From NCBI GenBank assembly GCA_000231825.2, contig JH720318.1, forward strand, positions 700,539 to 764,538: a stretch of 64,000 nucleotides of DNA. The letters are read 5' to 3'. Below the pieces are notes generated by a model. That model was not told where the DNA came from and ran no database searches. It saw nothing but the letters and a program-made list of their open reading frames with translations. Both the position numbers and the translations under genes were made by a program. Position 1 is the first letter of the stretch. Every line of letters begins with the position of its first letter. Of this stretch, positions 37,229 through 48,567 are shown piece by piece. The stretch comes from Tetrahymena elliotti 4EA (taxonomy: Eukaryota > Ciliophora > Oligohymenophorea > Hymenostomatida > Tetrahymenidae).

Positions 37229-38005
37229 TCACTCAAGAGGTTACAAAGTATTTATGTAGGCATATCTTGAAAAAATAACAAAAAGCTTCCTGAAATAAAC
37301 AAATTAACTATTGTGAATGCTCATAGCTTACCAAGCTTTTAGTGGATTGATATTTACGAATGTTATTTAGGAGAAAATGCAAAAAAGAATATCAAAAGCA
37401 CCTATGTATTTGCGTATTATATTCACGCTCTGTAATTTGAAGAATTTAATACTTTTAGTTAATTCTGAATTTTATTGCTTGAAATTTCTGACACATCTAT
37501 AAACATCTTTATGATTTGGATGTCCGCTAACACCATGGTCATCAAAAGTGAAAATGCCTTTGATATTATTCTTTTCTACATAGCTTTATAAGATACTTAA
37601 CATTTTAGTTTCAGTGGGCCAGTTTTTATCCATTCCATCTTAAATTTGTGGATCATCAATAATCTCACATTTATCAAATCCAAGGAATCTACAACATTTT
37701 TCCAACTCTTTTTCACGAATTTTACCTAAGCCATCGAATCCTCCATTAGAAAAAGAAATCAAATGTAACTTGTAATTCTACTATTTCATTTCGAGAATAG
37801 TGGGAAGGAAAAACATTGATTCATCATCAGGATGTGCTATAACAAAAAGAATGTTTTTTTACTCCTACTCAGCATCTTTTGGGCTTTTAATTTTTTTAGC
37901 CACTACAATGATAAAAATCATAATAAAATTCATAGCTATTATCCCATATTTAGTCCAAAAATCTAGGCCTTCTCCAAAATCAAAATGTTCTTTTAAATAA
38001 TCCAT
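37229..38005 (-). CDS. PIGL: N-acetylglucosaminyl-phosphatidylinositol de-N-acetylase, PIG-L family (258 aa)
   Basis: Catalyses the second step of GPI-anchor synthesis, removing acetate from GlcNAc-PI on the cytoplasmic face of the ER. Intronless, 258 aa, close to the usual 250. One N-terminal TM segment (about residues 21-37, GIIAMNFIMIFIIVVAK) anchors it. The zinc and catalytic motif AHPDDE is at residues 57-62 (FVIAHPDDESMFF). LISFSNGGFDGLGKIREKEL follows, and the second metal-binding motif is DDHGVSGHPNHKDVY. The C-terminus (WQAMSIHNSQFVYFRKLFV, FSRYAYINTL) also matches PIG-L proteins. All key residues are present, so it should be active. Confidence 0.95.
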
Positions 38006-38711
38006 AGAGTTATTTTACAATTTAATCTATTAATGCTAACTAAATAATACCAAAAAAGATATTTTTTTTAATTTACAAATTAAAAAAATTATTAAAATTT
38101 TAACTTAAATTTTTTTAGTTGAAATAATGAAATTGAACTTCTATCTTTTTAGCACGTTTAAGATTATAAAGAGTTTGAGAAATATTTTATCATAATTAAT
38201 TATTATTATCTACAAAATAGAAATTAATTTCTTTAAAATATTTTATCAACTTTGTTTTTGTTTTCAATGAGTTTATTTACAAATTTAAAATATCTTTTCT
38301 TAATATGTTTTATTGATTGGAAAATCAAATAGTTTGTACAATTTTTTAAAAAAATAAAAATTAATAATTTAACTATAGGAGAAGAATTATTTATTATTAA
38401 TATAAATAGGTAATCATGCATTTAAAGAGTAATAAAAAATATATTTTAACTAAAATTTTCTTTGGTATTCTTGTTAATCAATTTTATTTACAGTTAAAAA
38501 AGAACCTTATTTAAGCAAATAAACTACTGATAAAATAATGAATCTTTAAAAAGGAAAGATAAAATGAAAGAATTATGAAAAGAAGAATAAATTTTTGTAT
38601 GATTTTACTTTTAAAATTAATTTTAATGAATTACTTTAAATTTAAAAAACATCACTAAAATTATTTGTTGAGTTTTTTTTAACATTAAATGAGGAAGTAT
38701 TGTTTTTTTTT
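38006..38711. other. Intergenic spacer
   Basis: A/T-rich, about 0.7 kb. A minus-strand frame from 38421 stays open into the PIG-L gene, but its composition is low in complexity and a better start for PIG-L lies at 38005, so it is not called. Confidence 0.55.
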
Positions 38712-40047
38712 TCATTTGTTTTTTAAAGATTTCTGTTATAAGTATTTTAAATAGTCTTCTTTAGTCATTCTGATAGTGAAAACTAATTCATCTACACTTG
38801 ATTTCTAATTTTGTTATGGATCTTAAATTTTTTATTATCCAGCACCGTTGCTGATACTATTAAATTAAAAAAAATTGAGATGAATTAGATAAAAGATTTT
38901 AAAATAAAAATTACCTCTTTTTTGGAGCAGCATTCAAGTTAGTGGTAAGCTGATTTCTTGTTTGATTAGTATTAACTGTATTTTTATTAGCATTTACTAA
39001 ATTTGTTTTTGATATTGGGGTTGGTGATTTGCTCGCATTTTAATTTCTAGTTACACCTTATTTAATTTAAGGTTTTTGAACAATTTATTCTACTCTCTAA
39101 GGAGATATTGCTGAGGCAGTATCATTTTTTTAATAGTTCTTCAAGTTATTGCCAAAATTTTATTATGTTTTTTGTATCTCATCATAAGTTTAAGAATCAT
39201 TCGGCTCTTATAGCTGTAAAAAGGCTTACTATTAAGCATTTGCTTGAGTCTTTTTTTAATACATTTACTTTGCTTATTACTATAAATTCAATAAGGCGTT
39301 TTACTAAACTGAAGAGCTGCTTCCATTTACTTTTTCTTATAAAATAAATTGTATTATAAATTAAACTTGTAAAATGTGTTTGTTTACATTATGTAATTAT
39401 ACTAGGCTTAGAAGAAACACTATCATCATTATTTCTGTTTGGACCTATTTATAAAAATTAAAAATAATTGATATAGTTGAAAATAAATATTTCTTATTGA
39501 ATGTATTTACTTAAAGAATCTTTATCTTTAGACTAACCTCTTCTTTACATAATTTCTCTAAAGTAATGATAATAATATTTAATATGTTTACCAAAAATAT
39601 AAAAATTTTTTACGCTTTTCTTATACCTTGTGTTTCCAAATATATCATTTTATTAACATCTATATGAGGACTAAGCAATTTTCTTAATCTTAACTTTAAC
39701 TTCTCAAAATATCCTATCCTATAATCTGCATAAAATTTGTCATAAAATTTTTCAAACTCTTCGATTCTAGTCCTAATCTTTTTATATATTAAATTATTGT
39801 TATTGTTTATACTAGAATTTATTTACATTTGCTTATTTTAAAACGAGATTTTTGTATTCAATTCTATCTCCAGCCCTAACTTTCTCAACTGATTCTTTTT
39901 TTAATGTATAATTATAAAAATATTATGAAATCAACTAAAAGAAAATCTACCCATGTAGTCTTAGGATATTCTATCAACCTCTTAAGCTATACATGGGAGC
40001 AAATCTAATTTAAGTCTAAGCCAAATCCTCTCTTTCTAATTATCCAT
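38712..40047 (-). CDS. Hypothetical protein with microexon (about 318 aa)
   Basis: Not recognised. Exons (minus): 39951-40047, 39827-39894, 39627-39777, 39538-39555, 39388-39444, 38915-39335, 38712-38856; 957 nt, 318 aa. The N-terminal 110 residues look folded and helical (ERIWLRLKLDLLPCIAQEV, RTRIEEFEKFYDKFYADY, YFEKLKLRLRKLLSPHID). The C-terminal two thirds are Q/N/T-rich, ending VDELVFTIRMTKEDYLKYLQ. The 18-nt microexon is flanked by AG and GT and keeps frame, but skipping it also keeps frame, so it may be alternative or wrong. Function unknown; the conserved part is probably the N-terminal helices. Confidence 0.65.
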
Positions 40048-40238
40048 TTTTTTACAAGTTGAAAGTAAAAGTAATTATGATATTAAATATTTGTCTTTTT
40101 TTGTTATTTAAAATAAATGAGACTAATATTCACTAATGAAATCAAATTTTGTAAATTATTTAATATTTTTGATACTTTAACAACCAACAAATAGTAAACG
40201 GTAAAAAATTATTATTTTGCATAAACATAAAAATTAAT

Positions 40239-40786
40239 TCAAAAATAAAATTATTCTAATGCTATTAATTTTTATCCAATTCCTTCAGCATCAAATTTTA
40301 TTTAGAAAAACCTTTGTTTAATTTTTTTTGAAAATAGCTTAAAGATCATTTTATATTTAATTTCTTCAATATCTATCACGTAAATATTTTTATTTTTTAT
40401 GTCAATGCTGTTCTTAAATCTTAAAAATAAAGTTTTAGGATTTATCAATATGTTGGTGTTTAAGTCTTTTTGCTTTTAAATATCTTTTAAAATGAATATT
40501 GGAATGAAGATTGTTTCAACTGCAAATTGTTTTAATTTTTCATTTATCTGAGTAAAACTAGAAAAAAAATTTTAAATAGAAAAAATTTAAAATAATTTAT
40601 ATATTAAATTACAATTAATTTTTCATTAATTGAAAAAAATATATAAACTTCAGTTTCTCATTAGTTAAAATTGATAAACTAAAAGGTTGAGAAATTAGAA
40701 TTTTAATAGTTTTATTTCATAAACTTGCTTTTTTCTTATCACAATTCAAAAGCTCTAACAACATAAAACTATTAAAATTTAACCAT
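40239..40786 (-). CDS. Small hypothetical protein (142 aa, three exons)
   Basis: Not recognised. Exons 40743-40786, 40613-40678 and 40239-40557 join in frame to 142 aa with TGA at 40239-40241. The introns are GT-AG (donors GTGATA and GTAATT, acceptors TTTTAG and TTCTAG). The protein (MVKFQQFYVVRAFEF...) is lysine-, phenylalanine- and isoleucine-rich, with KQFAVETIFIPIFILKDIQ, NILINPKTLFLRF, YVIDIEEIKYKMIFKLF and KFDAEGIGQKLIALEQF. The alternation of polar and hydrophobic residues supports real coding. No domain seen. It lies head-to-head with the MFS gene at 41809. Confidence 0.5.
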
Positions 40787-41808
40787 TAAGTTGGTAAAAT
40801 AATAAATTAATAGAACATATTTTTTTGTTTTTTTAATTTTTTAACTCTACTTCTGTGAAATTTTTATTTTGATTTTAGAATCAAATTTTGAATTGTCACA
40901 TAATATTTCTTAGACTTTACTTAATATGTATTAAATTTTTCTAATAAGTGAATAATAATGAATTTTCACAAGATATTTTTTTAAAGATTAGAAAATTTCA
41001 ATGAGTTTTGGTGAAAATTGAAAAGAAAAGTCATTTAATTTATGAGAGTTTTAAATTATTCCAGATAATTCTTTAGATTGATAAGGTAAAATAAGGAAAT
41101 TACAAAGCAGCAGAAAGAATAATTTTAAAGATGATCTGCTTGCTTGTTAGTAAAAAAAAAAAACAATATCTCATATTAAAATATCATACTCAGTAAATAG
41201 AGTAATTAGTTTGTTTTTAATAAAATTTCTATTTAGAGTAAGCTATATTTTTTGGATGTTAATATTGACTGATAAGGATAAGATTAGACATAAATTTGTT
41301 TATACTCAATATTTTATGAATGCTTTGCTAAAAAAATAATGAAAATAACAATTATTACATAAGTTAATATAAAAGAATATGGGATTAAAAATTTAGAATG
41401 GTTAATTAATTCATTATGAATGAAAAAGGGTATAATTATGATTTATTATAAGAAGTGCCATAAAAACAAGTTGAGAAAAAAAAGTTGATCATACATTTGA
41501 TTTGTCAATTTTTATCAAAAATATCTCTGAAGAATTGATGGCAATTTTTGAATTATAACTCTTTAAATTTAGATATTCGTAGTGTTTATCAAATATAATG
41601 ATATGCAGTCTTAATAGATATTGCTAGCAAACATTCATAAAAACCTAAATTTAATTAATTATTTTTGTAATTAACAAAAGAAGTAAAAAGATTAAATAAG
41701 ACATTCAATTAAGATTTCAAAGGTAAATAATTTAGATTAAACTAAAAAAGCCATCTTTGAATCAAGCTTTACATACATTTTATATTAAATAAAAGATTAT
41801 TGATCTCT
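40787..41808. other. Intergenic region with a broken open frame
   Basis: A/T-rich. On the plus strand, 41416-41487 reads MNEKGYNYDLLQEVPQKQVE, and after the A8 run ending at 41483 coding character continues in another frame (VDHTFDLSIFIKNISEELMA). This could be a decayed or mis-sequenced small gene just upstream of the MFS gene. No complete model found. Confidence 0.35.
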
Positions 41809-43152
41809 ATGAGTACTGACGAAAATAATACTCCCCTTGTCGAACCAGAGTTTGACTAATAGGTATATAAGGCTGGTAGAATAAAAGTCATTGTTTTAGC
41901 TACAACATTTTTACTTTTATTCTCAGCATTCAATTCAGCTTAAAATTTAGTAGGTAGTCTTTATAGCGGATAGGGATATACTAATTTAGGTTATATCTCT
42001 CTTTTTGTTCTTTATGCTATCTTTGCATTTTCATGCCTTTTCGCTAATTTCTTCATTTCTAAAATGGAGTACAAATATATTTTCATTTTTAGTAGTTTGG
42101 GTTACGTTTCTTATACTGCTGCTGGTATTTGGGTTTGTGCTTGTGATGGATCCCCTAATGAGGGTGTTTGCTCATCTGGACTTATCTATTTCATTGTGTT
42201 ACTTGGAGCTTCATTGTGCGGTTTTTCTGCCAGTTTAATTTGGATTGCTCAAGGTGGTTATATTGATTCTATTGGCTAAGATACTCCCTCTAAAAAAGGT
42301 ACTTTCTCTGGTATCTTTTGGGCTATTATGCAAGGAAGTTAAATTGTTGGTAATATTTTGGGTACTTTTATTCTCTAATATTTGGAAAACTTACAATATT
42401 TCTTGATCATGACTGGATTGGGTATTTCAGCTTCTCTTTTATTTTTCTTCTTACCTAGTGTACACAAAGTTGATAAGAAAGAAATATAAATTCCTATCAC
42501 AAGTCAAATTAAAAAGGTATTTAAGCTAATGATTCATGAAAAAACTCGCTATGTATTATTTGTTATGATGTTAGCTGGTATTATTGTAACCTTTTATAGT
42601 GGTTTTCTAGCTACTCTTGTTGGTAACTCTCTTGCCTAAGGTGAAGATTAATCTGATGATGATTTCAAAAAAGAAGTCAGCAAAAAGCTATCCTTTACTT
42701 TAATTTGCTTGGGTTGTTTCGAAGTTATTTCAGGTCTTATTTCTGGACGTCTTGGAGATAAATTCAACGTCTATAAGCTTGCTACTTTTGGTACTTTAAT
42801 TTGTTTACTCGGTGTTCTATTTTCTTTCTTAGGTTTATTCACAGATAACTATTTTGTTTGCTTTGTTATCTCTTCTATTTGGGGATTCTCAGATTGTTAT
42901 TTCCAAACTGTAATTTAAACTTTGCTTAACAAAACATTCCCTGGACAAATTGAAATATTCCAGGTCTTCCGATTCGTTCTTAGTATAACAGTTGCATTGT
43001 TTTAAGTTATTAATATCTTACTCTAGAATTCCCCTGCTTATATTTTCTTAATGATAACAATGTTCTGCATCATGGTAACAAACTTCGCATGTGCTTAATT
43101 AGGAAAGAAAGAAAGTAGTGATAATTTATCTTCCTAATCAAACTAAAGCTGA
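41809..43152 (+). CDS. UNC-93-like major facilitator superfamily protein, copy 1 (447 aa)
   Basis: Intronless multi-pass membrane protein of 447 aa with about 11-12 hydrophobic segments. UNC-93 features are visible: FNSAQNLVGSLYSGQGYTNL after TM1, GYVSYTAAGIWVC, the SASLIWIAQGGYIDSIG signature with GTFSGIFWAIMQGSQIVGNI, and the second-half loop SGRLGDKFNVYK, an MFS RxGD-type motif. Family members include UNC-93 (a K+ channel regulator in worms) and MFSD11; most lack a known substrate. Two cysteine-containing loops (CACDGSPNEGVC) probably face outward. Start at 41809 is the first ATG and is followed by a short polar tail. A close paralogue in the same orientation lies at 46100, indicating local duplication. 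Confidence 0.92.
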
Positions 43153-45036
43153 AGGAAATAGCTTTAGTGCATTATAGAAAATTTAAATAAGAATTATCAT
43201 TTAATTATTAAATAAATATATGTTTCTAATTATCATTTAACAAATATTAAAAGACTATAATATGTGTTTTTAATATGCAACATTAATAACATACATTTTA
43301 AGTCAGTATTCTTAATTTTAATAAATGATTTTCATTTATCAATTTTTACTTAGGATAAATTTAATTTAAATTAGCCTACATTTAATTCAGGTTAAAAATC
43401 TTAAATATTAAAAAAATTAAAAATTGAATTCTTTTCATAAAATTAAATAATTTAAAATTTAATTTGTGTAATACCAAACAAATAAATCTAGCAATTTATC
43501 TTTTAATTTCTTATTTTCAATAACTTAAATTTACGATAAAAAGAACATTATAAATATTTAACTGCTATACAATTAGTATAATTAAATCCATAAAAACATT
43601 GAATTGTAATATTTAATATTAATTTTTAATTTTCAAAATTATTAAATTAAAAAACAAGATTTTATTGTTACACAATTTTTAATTATATTTTTGTTAAAAG
43701 TAAAATAATCTTTTATTAAGTTTACAAACAAAACATATCTAAAGACAAACAAATGTTTAAATTTATTTATTACCAAACAATCAAAAAACTCTCTAAATAT
43801 GCTAAAATTAATTTTACATCTTTTAATACTAAGCTTAATTGTTTAGAGTTTTATACTTTTATTCATTATAATAACTCCATTTTTTTATTAAGATAACAAT
43901 TTTTGATATATTTATGGAATGATAGTTGAAAATTCCAGCTAAAATTCGTTTTAAATACATTCCAGCTTATAAATCCATTAAAAATAACCAAAAAAGATAA
44001 ATGATTAGTTTAATTTTTATCAATAAATTAATTTCTATTTTTTTGATTTTTAACAACAAGAAATTTAATGATTAAAATTGATATTTATTATTAGTGATAC
44101 AAATATCTTTAAATTGAGAAGAATTTTTATTTAAATTGAATGTGGCATGATTTTTTATTTTGGAGATAAAGAAACAAAAGTCTTTTTTATGATATTTTAT
44201 TAAACATAAAAAATTAAATGCTTACATTAAGTAATAATAAGTAGTTTCTTCGTGGTATAAACTTAAAGTGTTTTCATTTAAATTTTTTAAATTTGATTGT
44301 AAATACTAAAACAAAAGCACTCTTCAAAATATGTTTTTTATAATGAATAATCATCTATTTTTTATGATAACAATATTAAATGCGTTCTTTTTTCATTTAA
44401 TCTCTGATATTTTTAAGTTCTTGAATCGAAATCTGTTTTTAATACAGTAGATAGCTGAAGAAATTTCAAAAAATATTTACCATATCATCATAGCGTATGC
44501 AAAAATTTTAAATTAAGATAATTGATTTGGAATTTAGGGATTTGAAGGAGTTTTTCATAACACCTTTATTTTTTGATGTAAAATCTATTAACATATTTAT
44601 GGAGTTTATTTTTTTAATTATATTCATATTTGAAATTAATACTTAATTAATTTTCAATTCAAATTCTTAAGAATATTGATCGGCAGAAACATAAGTACTC
44701 TCATCAAGAATTAATCAGAAATATTTTTTAAGGATTATGCTTTAGATCCATCAACAATATTATAAAAAATTATTAAGATCAAAGTTATGCCAAATAGTTA
44801 AAACATATCTGAGCAAATAAAATATTAATTGTAATATATAAACAAGTAAAATGATGATGCAACAAGCAATTATGAAATATTATTTGTTATATTTTATGAG
44901 TATTTAATAACAATACATAATCTTATCTTAATATAATACTTAAATTATTATTCAAATTTAATAACTAAATATATTTTACCTACAAGTATTAAGAAGGAAG
45001 TTGCCATTATTTTAGGTACCTAAAATATTTTAGTCT
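43153..45036. other. Long AT-rich intergenic region
   Basis: About 1.9 kb between the two MFS genes. Several frames are open under the one-stop code, but their composition is low in complexity (K, N, I, Q, F) and none has convincing splice or start context. Nothing supportable. Confidence 0.55.
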
Positions 45037-45383
45037 TCAATAAATAAATGTATTTGAGCTGGAATTTTAATAATTGTTTGTTTTCTTAGATTTTTTTCTT
45101 CTCTCCATTAATTCAAAAGGAATAGAAAATTCTGTCTTATCTTGCAAAATATGTTGAGAATTATAAATAACATAAGCTAATTTTTTTGATTTCATTGAGA
45201 GATTTTGATTAGCAACAATTATATCATGATTGGAAACCCTACAAAGATATTATCATAAATTACAAAGTGTTTGGTTTGTTCTTAGCTTTTACTGGAAAAA
45301 AATACTTTTACCAAAATGATGTTAAATAAAATGACAATAGACACAAGTATAATGAAACAAACATATTTTAATCCATATTCCAT
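45037..45383 (-). CDS. Candidate small single-pass membrane protein (76 aa, two exons) or frameshifted gene
   Basis: Exons 45293-45383 and 45037-45176, with a 116-nt GT-AG intron, give 76 aa: MEYGLKYVCFIILVSIVILF (one TM segment), then YVIYNSQHILQDKTEFSIPF and ELMERRKKSKK. The part treated as intron is itself coding-like in two frames (KHFVIYDNIFV, then NHDIIVANQNLSMKSKK). A continuous reading would need one extra base near 45240. So this is either a spliced small gene, a gene with a one-base deletion, or a sequence error. Function unknown. Confidence 0.42.
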
Positions 45384-46099
45384 CTAAAATTAAGTAGTTA
45401 TTAAACATTTTTTAAAATCGCTAATTCTGGTTGCATTATTTTTATTAAATAAAATAGCTATGTTTAAAGAAAATATAAATAACTAGAAGCATTGTTTACT
45501 TTGATTAAGTGTAAGGATTCTATCTTTATTAGGGATAGAGCATTAAGTTTACTAGAAATATGACTTGATGGATAGGTATGATGTAGATTTCAAAAATTAT
45601 TTGTTTATATTTTATATGATATTGTAAGAATCTCACAAAAAACCATAAAATAAATGAAAAGTATGTATCCTTTAACTAGAATGTTATCTAATAATATCAA
45701 TCACATTTTTTTTATCAAGATTATCAAAACTATTAATTTTAATTTTTCACATTCTCAAATGAGTGACGCAAGAAATATATTTCCAAATTAAGTAAGTGAG
45801 TAAGACTTTAATCTTTTTGTAAAGCACATCTATCTCTAATTTCTACTTAAACAGATTTGTTCAGGATTAAAATTTCACTATTTTATTTAATCATTAAAAA
45901 GCACCACTAAAAAAATGATATTTACAGAAATTTTAATTGCATTGTACTACTTTAAATAACTATTGATATCTAACATAATCTTAAATGTAATATTTTAAAA
46001 ATAAAAAAAATTTGTTTATCATTCAAATCTCATAACACTTCAAGAGGTTAAATTTCTCAAAATTTGCTGACCGACAGACAAACATACATATAAATAAAA
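45384..46099. other. Intergenic spacer upstream of MFS copy 2
   Basis: A/T-rich, about 0.7 kb, presumably including the promoter of the 46100 gene. No motif identified. Confidence 0.55.
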
Positions 46100-47530
46100 A
46101 TGGAAGAAACACAAAAATATTAAAAAATTGACTCTAAAGCCTATCTTAGAGGTAAATTGAAAGAAGTTACCTTATCTTTTACTTTCATGGCTTTATTTTC
46201 TACTTATAACTCTGCATAAAATCTTGTTGGGAGTCTCTATACATCCTAAGGATATGATAATTTAGGTTTAATATCAATTTTCGTTGTTTATATTGTATTT
46301 GCCTTTGTAAGTTTCTTTGCAAACTTCTTCGTCAATAAATTCTCCTACAAAGTAATCTTCTTTTTCAGTAGCTTAGGTTACGTTGCATTTGCTGCCTCTG
46401 GTATTTGGGTTTGCTCTTGTAAGAATGTTACACATGAAGGTGCCTGCTCTTAGGGTGTCATTTATTTCATAGTCCTTACCTCAGCTGCTCTTTGTGGTTT
46501 CAGTGCTTCTACTATTTGGGTAGCACAAGGTGGTTATATTGATTCTATTAGTTAAGAATTCCCAACTAAAAAGGGTACTCTTTTTGGAATCTTCTGGGCT
46601 ATTAACTAAGGTAGTCAAATTATTGGTAACTTGATGGGTATGTTCATTCTTAATTACCTTGATAACCTCTATTATTTCTTGATTATGACATTCTTAGGAT
46701 TAAGTGCTTCTTTTCTCTCCCTTCTTCTTCCCAGTGTCAGTAAAAAGAAAGAAGATAACATCAATGAAGTATCAGCTATTTAATAAGCTAAGAATGTCTT
46801 TGTTTTAATGGCAACTAGAAAAGTCCGTCCCTTCTTACCATTAATTTCTCTGGCTGGTGTTGTTGTAGCTTTTTACAGTAGTTTCCTTTCTAAGCTTGCA
46901 AGTCACTCAATTGGAGTTGACGCTACTACTGGTGAAGGATAAAACGAAATTAGTAGAAAGCTTTCATTAGTCTTGATTGTCCTTGGCTGCAGTGAAGTTA
47001 TTTCAGGTATAGTTTCTTGTAAACTTGCTGATAAGTTTAGTATTTATAAAATTGCTGTTTTAGCTACTATCACTATCTAAATGGCCCTATTACTCTCATT
47101 TCTAGGTCTCTATACTAACAGTTATTTAGTGTGTTTCTTTGTTGCTGCTTGTTGGGGTTTCAACGATTGCTTCTTACAAAATATCACTTCAGTTATTTGC
47201 TCTAAAGATTATGAGGGCTAACTTGAAATATTCTAAATAAATCATTTCCTCTAAAGTATCACAGTTGCTATTGTTTAAATTATTAATGTCTTGCTGAAGG
47301 ACTAACCTGATTACATTTTCGTTTTTATTATTTGCATCCTCTAAATGATCACTAATTACTTCACTTCATACTTAGATACAAAATAAAACAGCACCTCAAC
47401 CATGGTAAAAGTAAATACAGAAGACCATCCAGATTATGAATTCGAAAGATTACAAAATAAAAATTCGACAGAGAAAATAATGCATTAAAACTAAGAAACA
47501 TAAGTTGTAGTTACTGCCTCAGCCAGTTGA
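46100..47530 (+). CDS. UNC-93-like major facilitator superfamily protein, copy 2 (476 aa)
   Basis: Intronless, 476 aa, multi-pass membrane protein. Clear paralogue of the 41809 gene: it shares YNSAQNLVGSLYTSQGYDNL, GYVAFAASGIWVCSC, the WVAQGGYIDSIS signature, KKGTLFGIFWAINQGSQIIG and SCKLADKFSIYKIA. The second-half MFS loop has SCKLAD where copy 1 has SGRLGD. Copy 2 differs by a longer C-terminal cytoplasmic tail of about 60 residues (NTEDHPDYEFERLQ...), which may carry trafficking information. Codon use is richer in C-ending codons than most neighbours, suggesting fair expression. Substrate unknown. Confidence 0.92.
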
Positions 47531-48567
47531 AATTATTTGAGTAAAGTCAAGAAGCTTTTACTTAAATTTACTAAATGACTCTATATTAAAAAAGTAACTT
47601 TTATGATTGAGTTTTATTGTGTTTATATATTAAATATTAGGAATAATATACATTTCCATTACATTTTTATCTTACCATTTTTAAATATTTAAATATAATT
47701 AATCAGATATCATTATTTGAAAATATTTTTCAGATCAGACCTACTTAGTATGTTAAACTATCTAAATATTTGAAACCAATCTTGTAAATTTTATAAAATA
47801 AAATTTTTTTTATGAAATTTAATTTGGCTTTTATGTTGTTTTAAAACAAGAAAGATTTTTTTAAAAAATAAAAACTACTTCATCAAAATTTGTACTTTGT
47901 TTCCAAAACTCTACAAAATATAAAATAAAAATTTATATCTCTTAATTGATATGATATTTACATCTCATTTTGATTGTTTATTTTAATTTTTGATTATTTT
48001 AATCTTAATTTAATATTATATTGTTTTTAATTCCAATAGAATTATTCTCAGACAAATTTATTGATAGAGTTTACTTTAATGAGAAGCAATTATAATAATA
48101 TATATTTAAACACAATGCGGTCTATCTCCTACCTATTTTGGAAAGATGAAATTTTAATATATAATGTTTGAAATAAATATAAATCAGAAATTATTCATTC
48201 AATAAAAATTTTTTAAATTAGATATGTAGATTCCAGATGATAAAACTAAAAACTATTAAAGCAAAAGCTTGCTTATGATAATTAGTTAACATAGCTTTAA
48301 ATCAAATCTACTAAATATTAGCTTAACATAAATTGTTTAAAGAAAAATAATTTTTATCTTCTTTCTGGTTAAATTTTAAAAATATAAAGATAAACAGAAA
48401 AATGATATAATAATTGAAATTAAATCAACTCAGAAAAATATAAATTATATTGACAGAATTCTATTTACTTAATAAAAAAACAAAGAAAATAGGAAATTTA
48501 TTATTTATTATAATTTATTTCTATTTTAGGAATAGAATATTTTAGTTTTTTGATAAATAAACTTTCT
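47531..48567. other. Intergenic spacer between convergent genes
   Basis: About 1 kb, A/T-rich, no feature supported. Confidence 0.6.

Noticed and set aside
38006..38421. Minus-strand frame starting at 38421 and open into the PIG-L gene
   Set aside because: With TGA as the only stop, long open frames arise by chance in A/T DNA. The composition is K/I/F/N low complexity, and PIG-L has a proper start at 38005.
39108..39347. Plus-strand standard-code frame of 79 aa
   Set aside because: Shadow of the minus-strand gene 38712-40047, whose frame has better composition and splice signals.
43855..43960. Minus-strand open frame beginning MDLQAGMYLKRILAG
   Set aside because: Short, low complexity after 40 codons, no homology recognised and no supporting signals.
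44680..45055. Plus-strand frame open for about 125 codons
   Set aside because: Q/I/K/L low-complexity composition, no start or splice context, and a length not surprising with a single stop codon.
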